Source: Aedoeadaptatus ivorii | GTDB taxonomy: Bacteria > Bacillota > Clostridia > Tissierellales > Peptoniphilaceae | Assembly (NCBI RefSeq): GCF_900638585.1 | Contig: NZ_LR134523.1 | Location: 1,338,501 to 1,402,500 of the forward strand | Length of the DNA: 64,000 nt | Direction of reading: 5' to 3' | Part shown: positions 17,091 through 25,681 of the stretch, piece after piece | Numbering within the stretch: the stretch's first letter is position 1 | Layout of the letters: each line of letters starts with the position of its first letter | The notes under the pieces: model-generated | The model's input: only the letters and a program-made list of their open reading frames with translations | Told to the model about the DNA's origin: nothing | Database searches by the model: none | Position numbers and translations under genes: made by a program

Positions 17091-17755
17091 ACGGACCTCC
17101 CTTCGAATACCGGGCCCTCTACGCAGACCCGCTCGCGGTGCTCTTTCACCTTACAGGTACAGGCGAGGCAGGCGCCGAAACCGCAGCCCATGCGCGATTC
17201 CAGCGACACATATACGTCGCCCTTTGCCTCCTCTACCGCCCGCTGCATCATGCCGGCGGGGCCGCAGGTGTAGATCGTCTCGTCCCCGACGGTGAGATCG
17301 CGGAAGATGTCGTCGCCGATATAAAAGCGCACCCGATCGCCATAGGGCGCATAGAGCGCCTCCAGCGCGGGATTCGGCGCGCGTAGGCCGATGGCTACGC
17401 GCAGGTGTTTCTTTGCGTCGGATTCCAACAGGTGAAAGGACGGCGCAATCCCCGTGCCCCCGCCGATAAATAGCGTCGGCGCTTCCAAGGGCGGAAAGCC
17501 GTTCCCGTAGGGACCCTCTACGTCGATCGAATCGCCGGGGCGCAGACGCCGAAAGCCTTCGGTGCCTTCTCCCACCGCCTTAATCAGAAAGGAAAGTCCG
17601 TCGATGGCCGAAAACACCGAGAGCGGCCGCCCCAGCAATCGGGAGCGGTCGTTGGGCCGCAGCATAAAAAACTGCCCCGGCACGACCGTCGATTCCCCGT
17701 CCAGTCGCAGGAGAAAGAGATCTTCCCCCAGCGCTTTATTTTCCAAAACTCGCAT
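17078..17755 (-). CDS. pyrK: Dihydroorotate dehydrogenase B, electron-transfer subunit
   Basis: FAD and [2Fe-2S] subunit that transfers electrons from PyrD to NAD. The 225 residues have the FAD-binding RLLGRPLSVF, NAD-binding GGGTGIAPSFHLLE, CGPAGMM, and four cluster cysteines in MGCGFGACLACTC and RVCVEGPVF. Its end overlaps pyrD and its start overlaps pyrB by 20 bases, so the three are translationally linked. Confidence 0.95.
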   Translation of the reverse strand: MRVLENKALGEDLFLLRLDGESTVVPGQFFMLRPNDRSRLLGRPLSVFSAIDGLSFLIKAVGEGTEGFRRLRPGDSIDVEGPYGNGFPPLEAPTLFIGGGTGIAPSFHLLESDAKKHLRVAIGLRAPNPALEALYAPYGDRVRFYIGDDIFRDLTVGDETIYTCGPAGMMQRAVEEAKGDVYVSLESRMGCGFGACLACTCKVKEHRERVCVEGPVFEGRSVCWK

Positions 17756-18659
17756 CGCTCGCCTCCAATAATGTCAGTATCAGCGCCATGCGCATATACA
17801 TGCCGTTTTTCGCCTGCTTAAAATACAGCGCCCGCGGGTCGTCGTCCACCTCGGTCGCAATCTCGTCAACCCGGGGCAGCGGGTGAAGTACGATGAGATC
17901 GTCTCGCCCCCGATCGAGCACCGTTTGGTTCAGAATATAGGAGCCGCGGTAGCGCGCCGCCTCCTCGGAACTGGCGAAACGCTCCCGCTGTACCCGGGTC
18001 ATATAGAGCACGTCGAGGTCTCCGATCGCCTGCGCCAAATCCCCGGTCTCGGTATAGGGGCAATTCGACTTTTCCAAATACACCGCGGGCATCTCGAGCC
18101 CTTCCGGCGAAATAAAGACGAATTCGTTGTCGTAGTGGTTCAAAAACTCAAAGAGCGAATGCACCGCCCGGCCGTAGCGCAGATCGCCGCAAAATCCCAC
18201 CTTTAAGCCCGACCAGGCGCCCTTTTCGTCGCGAATGGTAAAGATGTCCGCAAGGGTCTGGGTGGGGTGGGCGTTGTCGCCGTCGCCGGCGTTGATCAAG
18301 GGCATGGTGGTAAGCAGCTTGGCGACCTCGTGCTGGGTATGTGCCACGGGGTGGCGCATGGCGCAGATATCGGCGTATTGCTCGGCGATCTTTACCGTAT
18401 CCCCTTCGCTCTCGCCCTTTGCCAACGACGACACCTTTGCATCGCCCAGATGGAGTACGTCGCCCCCCAGGCGATACATCGCCGCGTCGAAGGACATGCG
18501 GGTCCGGGTGGAGGGCTCAAAAAAAAGACTGGCCAAGATCTTCCCGTCGCATCTGTGTCGATACAATGCGGGATTTTCTGCGATGTCCGCTGCCAGTCTG
18601 AATAATGTGTCGTACTCTCTCGAGGTAAAGTCATCCGGTTCGATCAGGTGTCTGAGCAT
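17736..18659 (-). CDS. pyrB: Aspartate carbamoyltransferase catalytic subunit
   Basis: Condenses carbamoyl phosphate with aspartate. 307 residues, normal for PyrB. The carbamoyl-phosphate loop FFEPSTRTRMSFDAA, AMRHPVAHT, HPTQTLADIFTI and HPLPRVDEI are all present. No pyrI regulatory subunit follows, so this is an unregulated or attenuation-regulated type. First gene of the pyr operon, behind the leader at 18660-18793; the RBS is AGGAGG. Dihydroorotase is not in this operon. Confidence 0.96.
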   Translation of the reverse strand: MLRHLIEPDDFTSREYDTLFRLAADIAENPALYRHRCDGKILASLFFEPSTRTRMSFDAAMYRLGGDVLHLGDAKVSSLAKGESEGDTVKIAEQYADICAMRHPVAHTQHEVAKLLTTMPLINAGDGDNAHPTQTLADIFTIRDEKGAWSGLKVGFCGDLRYGRAVHSLFEFLNHYDNEFVFISPEGLEMPAVYLEKSNCPYTETGDLAQAIGDLDVLYMTRVQRERFASSEEAARYRGSYILNQTVLDRGRDDLIVLHPLPRVDEIATEVDDDPRALYFKQAKNGMYMRMALILTLLEASDASFGK

Positions 18660-18793
18660 ATTGCCTCCTATACAAAAAAAGCTTTTATCGGAAGGATAAA
18701 AGGCACAAAGAGAGACCCGTCCCGCGAGGGGAAGGGGGTATTCTGTTTTGCGACCTTTTTAGTGTCCCGCACTAAATTAAAAGTTCGTTTTCT
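18660..18793 (-). promoter_or_regulatory. pyr operon leader with transcription attenuator
   Basis: Between the promoter and pyrB lies a leader of about 134 bases. Reading leftward it has a perfect hairpin TTAGTG-CGGGA-CACTAA (18759-18775), a GC-rich segment (near 18712-18738) and an intrinsic terminator CTTTTATC-CTTCC-GATAAAAG (18682-18702) with seven T, ending only nine bases before the ribosome binding site. This arrangement is typical of attenuation. I could not find the conserved PyrR-binding loop, so the sensing mechanism is open. Confidence 0.7.
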
Positions 18794-18799
18794 ATGGTT

Positions 18800-18828
18800 A
18801 TACTACGCTTTTCGGCGCTGCGCGTCAA
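18800..18828 (-). promoter_or_regulatory. pyr operon promoter
   Basis: Reading leftward, TTGACG and TAGTAT are 17 bp apart, about 20 bases beyond the terminator of the upstream RNA gene. Confidence 0.6.
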
Positions 18829-18847
18829 GCCAAAAGCAAAAACGCGC

Positions 18848-19061
18848 AAAAAAAAACCCGGCAAAGCCGGGCCTCTTGAGTCTCCGCCTAGCCGGTCTCC
18901 ATTTAATTCAGACCCGCCCTAAAATTAAGGTGGGTAATCTGCTAACTACTTCTAACTTCCACGCAGTGGAGGCTTGTTATAGGGAGCTAGACACAATTTC
19001 CCGTGTCTGATTTGTCGGTTGAATTAATGTGAAGATATCGTACGCGGCAGAGATCTACCTT
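18848..19061 (-). ncRNA. Structured non-coding RNA of unassigned family, about 214 nt
   Basis: A consensus promoter and a strong terminator (CCCGGC-TTT-GCCGGG with nine T; 18848-18871) bracket a gene-free transcript. The two ends pair: positions 19046-19056 with 18879-18888, right at the start site and just before the terminator. Inside this, TTAATTCA/TGAATTAA (19020-19027 with 18903-18910) closes a junction holding three hairpins: GACAC/GTGTC (18990-19007), CCAC/GTGG (about 18959-18969) and ACCCACC/GGGCGGGT (18912-18935). The multi-helix junction does not look like rod-shaped 6S RNA; tmRNA, SRP and RNase P signatures were not seen. A raiA-type RNA is possible by size and architecture, but I cannot confirm it. 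Confidence 0.7.
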
Positions 19062-19067
19062 GTGGTT

Positions 19068-19096
19068 ATTATACTACTTTTCGCCCTTTTGTGCAA
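19068..19096 (-). promoter_or_regulatory. Strong promoter of the structured RNA
   Basis: Reading leftward, TTGCAC and a perfect TATAAT are 17 bp apart. The -35 element lies inside the last codons of the rluA-like gene. Confidence 0.85.
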
Positions 19097-19952
19097 GATC
19101 GCAGGTGCCGGCGGGCGCATTGAAAAAGTATTGCGGAATTTTTGAAAAAAGCTGTATTCTTCTGCCGTCGCGGGGATGCAGAAACGCCATCGTATATACG
19201 TGGAGCCGCATGGGCCCCGCCCCACCGCCGTACAGATCGTCGCCCACGACGGGATGGCCCAAATGCGCCATATGGCAGCGAATCTGGTGACAGCGGCCGG
19301 TCTCGAGGGCGATCTCGACCAGGGTGTTGTCCCCGCGCCGCACGGGCCGGTAGCGGGTCAGCGCCCGCTGCCCGTCTGCGCGCACCTCGCGCACCAGCGA
19401 CGCATCCCCCGGGCCGATGGGCGCATCGATCGTGCCCGCCTTTTCGATTCGCCCGCGGCACAGGGCGATATAGCGCTTGCTCTCGGTGTGTTGCGATGCC
19501 AACTTGCCGTATGCGTAGGGGTTTTTGGCGACCACGAGGATCCCCGTGGTCTCCTTGTCGAGCCGCCCGAGCATGCGCACCTTACGCCGGATGCCCCGCG
19601 TGCGAAAATAGCCACAGATCTCGTTGGCGAGCGTCCCCGTCGGGTATTGGGCACAGGGCATAGTGGGAATCACGCCCTTTTCGACGGCGAGAAGATCGGC
19701 ATCTTCGTAGAGGACCCGCTGGCGAAAGGGCGACGGCACCGTATTCGTCTCTTCATCGGCGAAGGCGAGGGCGATCGTCTCGCCGGCCTTCACCGGCTGA
19801 AAGTTTTTGATGGGTTCTCCCGCGCGGGTGATTCGCCCGCTTCGAAAGGCGCGCTTCATCAATCCGCGCGAAAGTCCCGCCCGCTTGCAAAGCGCATCGC
19901 AGCGCGTGTACTCTTTTGTCGCCGTAAAATTTATACTGTCATCGCTTTTCAT
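19074..19952 (-). CDS. RluA-family rRNA/tRNA pseudouridine synthase
   Basis: 292 residues. The N-terminal part (TRCDALCKRAGLSRGLMKRAFRSGRI) resembles an S4-like RNA-binding domain. The catalytic domain has the aspartate motif GRLDKETTGILVVAKN and the C-terminal GRCHQIRCHMAHLGHPVVGDDLYGG. This is the RluA/RluC/RluD family; the target uridines cannot be assigned, so I give no symbol. The ATG follows AAAGGAGA. Divergent from nadK across 51 bases. Confidence 0.9.
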   Translation of the reverse strand: MKSDDSINFTATKEYTRCDALCKRAGLSRGLMKRAFRSGRITRAGEPIKNFQPVKAGETIALAFADEETNTVPSPFRQRVLYEDADLLAVEKGVIPTMPCAQYPTGTLANEICGYFRTRGIRRKVRMLGRLDKETTGILVVAKNPYAYGKLASQHTESKRYIALCRGRIEKAGTIDAPIGPGDASLVREVRADGQRALTRYRPVRRGDNTLVEIALETGRCHQIRCHMAHLGHPVVGDDLYGGGAGPMRLHVYTMAFLHPRDGRRIQLFSKIPQYFFNAPAGTCDLAQKGEK

Positions 19953-20003
19953 TTGTCTCCTTTTGCTTTACGATATAATAGATGGCATGAATTGAGGTGA
20001 ACG

Positions 20004-20804
20004 ATGGCCAATAAACTGATCAATATTATTTCGAATTCGAATTTTGAAAGTCGCAAGACCACCAAGCGGCTGATCCAAAAACTCAAACAGCATAATTATA
20101 ATCCGACCACCACACTCTCCCCCCGGGCGGCGCTCACCATCACCGTCGGGGGCGACGGCGCCTTTATCAAGGCGGTCAACCGCACCAAGTTTTCCGATAC
20201 GCCCATCGTCGGCATCAACACAGGGCATTTGGGATTTTTTCAGGAAATCAGTCCCGAACAGCTGGACGCCTTTATCGACGCCTACGACAACAATCACTAC
20301 CGGATCGAGCGATTGCCGATCCTCGGCGCGGAGGTCTATACCAATCAGAAGAACTTTTTTCTCTACGCCGTAAACGAGGTCGTCCTCAAGGCGCAGAATT
20401 CCAAAGTCATCCATATGAACATTTTTATCGACCGCAACCACCTGGAAAAATTCTCGGGCGACGGTATTCTGGTCGCCACCCCGGCGGGTTCCACCGGCTA
20501 CAATATGTCCTTGGGCGGCGGCATCGTCCACCCGGGGGTCGAGGCCATGTCGGTGACCCCGATGGCGGGGATCTCGTCGCACTCGTATCGCTCGCTCCGC
20601 TCTAGCCTCGTCATTCCCGGCAACCACGTCGTCAGTCTGGTGCCCGAGCGCCGATACGCCAATTCCAATCTGATCCTCGTCGACGGGCGCGAGCACACCT
20701 ACAATCAGCTGAAGCGGGTCAATATCCGCTTCGCCGACCGGCACCTGAATCGCCTCGTTATCGACAGCAACTACTGGGAAAATATCAAGAGCAAATTCCT
20801 CTAA
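20004..20804 (+). CDS. nadK: NAD kinase
   Basis: Phosphorylates NAD to NADP. The 266-residue product has the diagnostic GGDG in TITVGGDGAFIKAV, GINTGHLGFF, the NE of LYAVNEVVL, and SGDGILVATPAGSTGYNMSLGG. Length fits the Gram-positive type. The ATG follows GAGGTGA. A monocistronic gene closed by a terminator at 20807-20830. Confidence 0.94.
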   Translation: MANKLINIISNSNFESRKTTKRLIQKLKQHNYNPTTTLSPRAALTITVGGDGAFIKAVNRTKFSDTPIVGINTGHLGFFQEISPEQLDAFIDAYDNNHYRIERLPILGAEVYTNQKNFFLYAVNEVVLKAQNSKVIHMNIFIDRNHLEKFSGDGILVATPAGSTGYNMSLGGGIVHPGVEAMSVTPMAGISSHSYRSLRSSLVIPGNHVVSLVPERRYANSNLILVDGREHTYNQLKRVNIRFADRHLNRLVIDSNYWENIKSKFL

Positions 20805-20806
20805 TC

Positions 20807-20830
20807 GGCTCCTTCGCGGGGCCTTTTTTA
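20807..20830 (+). terminator. nadK terminator
   Basis: GGCTCC, loop, GGGGCC, then six T; it reaches the last codon of the convergent glycosyltransferase gene. Confidence 0.7.
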
Positions 20831-22057
20831 TTGCCCGGAACTTTCCGCGATCTCTTTGATCTTCTCGTATTCCCGCTCGACGATGCGCCGCCAGGAATGG
20901 TTGCGGATCTTGTCGTAGACCGCATCGGAAAAGGGCTGTTTTTGCCGCAATCTTAGAATCTGCTTTTCGATCGCCTCTTCCAAGCGCTCGACATACCCGT
21001 CGATCTCGAGCTTATAGGGCTTGTCGAGCTCATAGAGATTCGGCAGCTTTACGATCTCGATCTCATCAGCGTTCACGACCGCATTGCCCAAGAGCTCCAT
21101 CAACCCGTCGAGCTCGGCGGTGACCAGGCGCATACGGCACGCCAGCGCCTCGATCGCCGTAAGTCCCAGTCCCTCGTAATAGCTGGGCAGCACGAAAATA
21201 TCGCAAGTCTTCATATGGGCGCCCAGCGCCTTTTGGTCGATGACATTGTGAATCCGAAAGCCCTCTTTGTAGTGGGCGCACTCGAAGATGCGGTCCTTGT
21301 GCTCCAAGGATTCCTCGCCGATAAATTCCATCGTGATCTCCGGGTACTTGCGCTTGAGATTGGGGTAGGCCTTCGCGAGCTCGTAGACCCCCTTTGCCCG
21401 GGAGAGCTTGCCGGCGTAGACGATCTTGATGATCTCCTCCTCGCGCCAAATGCCCTGGTCGTTAAAGACCGACTCATTATACCCGCCGCCCATAACGGTG
21501 ATCCGCTCCTCGGGAATTTGAAAGATGCGCGATACCCCCGCCTTGTCCTTGCGAGAGAGCGCAAAGACGTGGGCGAGTTCGTGTATGCGGGGCGCGTGGG
21601 CCTCGGCGAGCGCCTCGTGGTTTTCCGCCTGACGCAAATCCGTGCCGTGGGCAATCCCCACCACAGGAACGCCGGGAAATGCCTCGATCACCATATTCGT
21701 CAAATACCACAGGTGGTGGGCGACGATCACATCGGGCGTAAACTCCGACTTGATCGCATCGAGCCGACGCCGAAACGCCGCCTTCCACCGGTAAAGCGTC
21801 TCCTCGTCCATGGCGGAGTACACCGTGTTGGGATAGGGCATCTCGTCGCTCATGCCCGCGATGGGAAAGGGCAGCTCCTCGCTTAAAAAGCGCACCGGAT
21901 AACTCGCCTCTTCGAAGTGGAATTCGTAGGGATCCTGTACGGCATACAGCAGCCGATTCTCCACCCCCTCCCGCTTGAGTCCCGCGAGGAGATTGCTAAA
22001 ATAGACGCCGCTCCCGGTGCGGGTCGGCAGTTGCGCTAAAGTGTGTAGTATCTTCAT
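20828..22057 (-). CDS. Glycosyltransferase family 4 protein
   Basis: 409 residues of the GT-B fold. The N-terminal half opens MKILHTLAQLPTRTGSGVYFSNLL, the acceptor-side start of GT4 enzymes, with VVGIAHGTDLRQ. The C-terminal half has IVYAGKLSRAKGVYELAKAY and the donor-binding LPSYYEGLGLTAIEALAC (the EX7E motif). Substrate and product are unknown; a cell-envelope glycan or glycolipid role is an inference. It is the third gene of an operon behind the zincin and the J-domain protein, 13 bases after the latter. Confidence 0.85.
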   Translation of the reverse strand: MKILHTLAQLPTRTGSGVYFSNLLAGLKREGVENRLLYAVQDPYEFHFEEASYPVRFLSEELPFPIAGMSDEMPYPNTVYSAMDEETLYRWKAAFRRRLDAIKSEFTPDVIVAHHLWYLTNMVIEAFPGVPVVGIAHGTDLRQAENHEALAEAHAPRIHELAHVFALSRKDKAGVSRIFQIPEERITVMGGGYNESVFNDQGIWREEEIIKIVYAGKLSRAKGVYELAKAYPNLKRKYPEITMEFIGEESLEHKDRIFECAHYKEGFRIHNVIDQKALGAHMKTCDIFVLPSYYEGLGLTAIEALACRMRLVTAELDGLMELLGNAVVNADEIEIVKLPNLYELDKPYKLEIDGYVERLEEAIEKQILRLRQKQPFSDAVYDKIRNHSWRRIVEREYEKIKEIAESSGQ

Positions 22058-22070
22058 GGATCTCTCCTGT

Positions 22071-22865
22071 TTACCCCTGTCCGTACATCTGTTTGTAGCG
22101 GGCGATATTTTCGTCGGACAAAAATTCGTTGGCGGCGTTGATTTCTTGGAAGAGCCGCGTCGTGTCCTCGCCGAGATTCAAATCGGGATGGTACTTCTTC
22201 GCGAGCTTTTTATACGCCAGGCGGATCTCATACTTATCTGCGTCGGTACTTACGCCCAAACGGCGCGCCGCGGTCTCGTATTTTTCCTTAAATCCGCCGT
22301 CGAAGGTCGTATTGCCGTAACCCGCGCTTCCGTAGTCGTAGCCGCCCTGTCGGTAACCGCCTTGGTTGTAGCCGCCGAAGCGCGCGTCATTAAAGAACGC
22401 CTCGAACTGCCGGCGGAACATCTCCTCCTCCAGCCGCTGACGTTCTTCCGCCTGCCGCTTTCGTTCTTCTTCGATTTTGCGGGCGTAGCGACGGCCATAG
22501 TCGCCCATCGTGTCGTAGGTGACATTCTTGCCCAAAAGATAATAGTCCGCCCGCTCGTAAAAATACTCCGTCGCCATATACTGCAGATACTTGAGCCGGG
22601 TGATGGCAAAAGAACCCGCCACCGGAAAGACCAGCACAAACAGCACGATCCAAAACCAGGGAATCCCGTCGCGACTGCCGAAGCTCAGCGGAATCCAGAG
22701 GATAAAAAAGAACAGACAGCCCCCGAAAAACAACAGCGAGATCAACAGACTGCGAAACGAGCGAAAGACCTCCACCAAAAGGCTGAACACCGTAATAAAA
22801 AACTCCAACACATAGTCGATGACGATGCCGATATATTTATAAAAATTTCCGCGAATCTTATCCAT
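22071..22865 (-). CDS. Membrane-anchored J-domain protein
   Basis: 264 residues. Two hydrophobic helical regions (about 15-75 and 65-95), a charged Arg/Glu/Gln helix (about 125-155), a Gly/Tyr-rich linker (GGYNQGGYRQGGYDYGSAGYG), and a C-terminal J domain with HPD in LAKKYHPDLNLGED. This is the opposite domain order to DnaJ and suggests recruitment of DnaK to the membrane. It overlaps the zincin gene by eight bases. The client is unknown. Confidence 0.82.
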   Translation of the reverse strand: MDKIRGNFYKYIGIVIDYVLEFFITVFSLLVEVFRSFRSLLISLLFFGGCLFFFILWIPLSFGSRDGIPWFWIVLFVLVFPVAGSFAITRLKYLQYMATEYFYERADYYLLGKNVTYDTMGDYGRRYARKIEEERKRQAEERQRLEEEMFRRQFEAFFNDARFGGYNQGGYRQGGYDYGSAGYGNTTFDGGFKEKYETAARRLGVSTDADKYEIRLAYKKLAKKYHPDLNLGEDTTRLFQEINAANEFLSDENIARYKQMYGQG

Positions 22866-23223
22866 TGTCTCTCCTGTACTCGTCCATAAACGCCCGATCT
22901 TCTCGTACCAAATCGTCCTCTCCCGCCAGCGTCTCCAAATGGTGGGTCAGCTCGTGATAGAGCGTCTTCTTGAGCTCCTCGTACAGCGCCGCTTTGGGAA
23001 GAGACCCGTACATCGCGAGAAACGATCCGTAATACAGCACGATACTCTGGCCGATGGGTTCCTGTTTATAGTGGCCGAGAATATACAGCTCGGGGTAGTC
23101 TTCGTCCCGCATCGTCTCTTCGGAAAAGAGCACCCCGCCGTTTAGGCCGCGAAAGTATTCGGCGGGCAGCGCATCGACGATGTCGTCGAGCATTTCCGCC
23201 ATTTCTTCAAATCTTTCCTCCAT
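22858..23223 (-). CDS. Zincin-like metallopeptidase domain protein
   Basis: 121 residues from the ATG 23221-23223, which follows CAGGAGGCAATCATT; the open frame begins eight codons earlier but without a ribosome binding site. The motif YHELTHHLETLAGEDDL is an HExxH zinc site with further downstream acidic residues, matching the small PF06262-type zincins of unknown substrate. First gene of the operon with the J-domain protein and glycosyltransferase. Confidence 0.8.
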   Translation of the reverse strand: MEERFEEMAEMLDDIVDALPAEYFRGLNGGVLFSEETMRDEDYPELYILGHYKQEPIGQSIVLYYGSFLAMYGSLPKAALYEELKKTLYHELTHHLETLAGEDDLVREDRAFMDEYRRDNG

Positions 23224-23284
23224 AATGATTGCCTCCTGAACCTTCATTATATGGGATTCTTAGGGGAATGAAAAGGTTTCGGGA

Positions 23285-23970
23285 ATAGAAAATGGGCACT
23301 GCGACGTACCCCCATTGTCATTCTGGGGGGACTCACTCCGAGTCGAAGGATCTCTTTCCCTGTATGGGGAATACAGAGAAGCCGATGCCGAAACGCACGG
23401 CGTACCCTTTTCTTGAACAACAAGACACGCAGTAAGTACCATGCAACCCATCGACCCGTTACCCCCTATTGTCATTCTGAGCGAGGAACTTGTTCCGAGT
23501 CGAAGAATCTCGTTCCCTACATAAAGTTCGCAGAGAAGCCGATGCCGGAACGCACGACGTATCCTTTTCTTGAACAACAAGACTCGCAGGAAGTACCATG
23601 CAACCCATCGACCCGTTACCCCCTATTGTCATTCTGAGCGAGGAACCCCGTTCCGAGTCGAAGAATCTCGTTCCCTACATAAAGTTCGCAGAGAAGCCGG
23701 TGCCGAAACGCACGGCGTACCCTTTTCTTGAACAACAAGACTCGCAGGAAGTACCATGCAAGCAGTCGACCCGCAATAGCCCACGGAGATCCGTTCGACT
23801 CCGCCTTCGGCGTCGCTCAGGATGACAAGGCTTTTTTCACGCCCTGTCTTTGTTTGCGTACCCCCCCATTGTCATTCTGAGCGAGGAACCCCGTTCCGAG
23901 TCGAAGAATCTCGTTCCCTACATAAAGTTCGCAGAGAAGCCGGTGCCGGAACGCACGACGTATCCTTTTC
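23285..23970. repeat. Mosaic inverted-repeat array 3
   Basis: Four A elements (near 23313, 23469, 23627 and 23871; GTCATTCTGAGCGAGGAAC...GAGTCGAAGAATCTC) and one B element (23789-23826) are joined by the shared filler AAGTTCGCAGAGAAGCC, CGAAACGCACG, TTCTTGAACAACAAGAC and AGTACCATGCAA. No plausible gene lies in the 700 bases between the zincin gene and the transporter; the short open frames are repeat-derived. Confidence 0.88.
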
Positions 23971-23993
23971 CCCTTCCACCCCCTTTCCGGCAC

Positions 23994-24023
23994 AAAAAAA
24001 GAGGCATACGCGCGGTATGCCTC
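23994..24023 (-). terminator. Terminator of the NhaC-family transporter gene
   Basis: Reading leftward, GAGGCATAC-CGCGC-GTATGCCTC followed by seven T. Confidence 0.9.
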
Positions 24024-24034
24024 TCACTTCTATT

Positions 24035-25648
24035 TTACAGTTGTTCTCTTAAGTCCTTATGGGTGTTGCGATTCCCCATATAGGTCAAAAATCCGCCGAC
24101 GGTAATGATGCCGACGATAAGGGGAATCCACGGATTTTGCACGAATCCCGCCACGATGTAGGACAGGAAGCTCGCCGCCGCCACCATCACCGCATAGGGA
24201 ATCTGGGTGGACACGTGATCGACGTGATTGCAGCCCGCCCCGGCGGAGGACATGATGGTGGTATCGCTAATGGGCGAGCAGTGGTCGCCGCAGACGGCGC
24301 CGGCAAGGCAAGCCGACAGGCCGATAAAGAACAGAGGGTCGGACACGTCGAACATGCTGACGACGATGGGGATCAAGATCCCGAAGGTACCCCAAGAGGT
24401 GCCGGTGGCGAAGGCCAAAAACGCCGCGACGACGAAGATGACCGCCGGCAGGAACAGTTGCAGTTCTCCCGCCACATTGCCCATTATGCCCGCCACGAAC
24501 TCGGCGCTGCCCAACAGGTCGTTGGAGATATTTTTGAGGGCGGTGGCCATGGTGAGGATCATAATCGCCGCCACCATGGAGTTAAAGCCTTCGGTAAAGC
24601 AATCCATGGACGCCGAGAAGGTGAGCACCTTTCTTAGAATCAAATAGATCAGAGTGAAGATCAGGGTGATCATCGCGCCCCAGGGGAGCGCCACGGTGGC
24701 ATCGGTGTTTCCGAATGCGCCGATAAAATCGCCCGCGAATTCGCCGCCCGCTTCAAAGAATCCGCCGACATAGACCAGAGATAATACCGAGGTCACGATC
24801 AAAAACAGGATCGGCACCACGAGATCGCGCATATGGGCGCGGTCGTTCTGTACGGTGGAGGTGACGTCGGTGAGGAGCGCGCTGGAGTCTTCGCCGCCGA
24901 GGGCTTCTTCTTCAAACTTCAGCATGGTCCCGAAGTCGTCGCGCATCATGATCAGTACCACGACGAAAAGGAGCGTCAACAGGGAGTAGAAGTTGTAGGG
25001 AATCGCCTTGACGAACATGGTGATGCCGCTCATGCCGGTGCCCGAAGCGTAGCCCGAGACCGCCGCCGCCCAGGAACTGATGGGGGCGATCATACAGATC
25101 GGTGCCGCCGTGGCGTCGATGATATAGGCGAGCTTGGCGCGGGAGATCTTGTAGCGGTCGGTGATGGGCCGCATCACAGAACCCGCGGTAAGGCAATTAA
25201 AGTAGTCGTCGATAAAGATCAAAATTCCGAGGAAGAAGGTGGCGAGTTGCGCGCCCCTACGGGAGGTGATGTGCTTTGCCGCCCATTCTCCAAAGGCGGT
25301 GGTGCCGCCGCTCTTGTTGATCAAAGAGACCAAGATCCCCAAAAGCACGAGAAAGAGGAAGATCCCCGCCGTGCCTGAAATGGAGTTGATGAGCCCTTCG
25401 TTGATGACATAGTCCATGGTCTTGGGAAGCGAGCCGCCGGAGGCCAAGAGGGCGCCGACGAAGATGCCCGCAAAGAGGGAGGGAAAGACCTCCTTGGTGA
25501 TGAGCGCCAGGGTGATGGCCACCACCGGGGGCACCAGCGCCCAGAAGGTGGCGGCGGTCTCGACGCCCGAGGCGGCGACGAAGAAGCTGCCGATGACGGC
25601 GATTGCCGCCAGGATCAATGCGATACGTAAATTTCTTTGGTTGTTCAT
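24035..25648 (-). CDS. lysW: NhaC-family transporter under lysine riboswitch control (probable lysine transporter LysW)
   Basis: 537 residues and about twelve membrane helices, COG1757 type (LINKSGGTTAFGEWAAKH, IFIDDYFNCLTAGSVMRP, GTSWGTFGILIPI, DHCSPISDTTIMSSAGAGCNHVDHV). The family is annotated Na+/H+ antiporter, but the lysine riboswitch directly upstream fits the LysW subgroup proposed to import lysine. Two ATGs exist; AAAGG abuts the first (25655-25657) and is well spaced from the second (25646-25648), which I chose. Single-gene unit with riboswitch and terminator. Confidence 0.82.
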   Translation of the reverse strand: MNNQRNLRIALILAAIAVIGSFFVAASGVETAATFWALVPPVVAITLALITKEVFPSLFAGIFVGALLASGGSLPKTMDYVINEGLINSISGTAGIFLFLVLLGILVSLINKSGGTTAFGEWAAKHITSRRGAQLATFFLGILIFIDDYFNCLTAGSVMRPITDRYKISRAKLAYIIDATAAPICMIAPISSWAAAVSGYASGTGMSGITMFVKAIPYNFYSLLTLLFVVVLIMMRDDFGTMLKFEEEALGGEDSSALLTDVTSTVQNDRAHMRDLVVPILFLIVTSVLSLVYVGGFFEAGGEFAGDFIGAFGNTDATVALPWGAMITLIFTLIYLILRKVLTFSASMDCFTEGFNSMVAAIMILTMATALKNISNDLLGSAEFVAGIMGNVAGELQLFLPAVIFVVAAFLAFATGTSWGTFGILIPIVVSMFDVSDPLFFIGLSACLAGAVCGDHCSPISDTTIMSSAGAGCNHVDHVSTQIPYAVMVAAASFLSYIVAGFVQNPWIPLIVGIITVGGFLTYMGNRNTHKDLREQL

Positions 25649-25681
25649 GGTATACATCCTTTCTTAGAATTTCAATCGAAA

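Noticed and set aside
18848-19061. 6S RNA, tmRNA or SRP RNA
   Set aside because: The interior is a multi-hairpin junction, there is no tag-peptide frame or CCA end, and no SRP GNAR-loop sequence.
24035-25648. Plain Na+/H+ antiporter
   Set aside because: The lysine riboswitch directly upstream argues for lysine transport.
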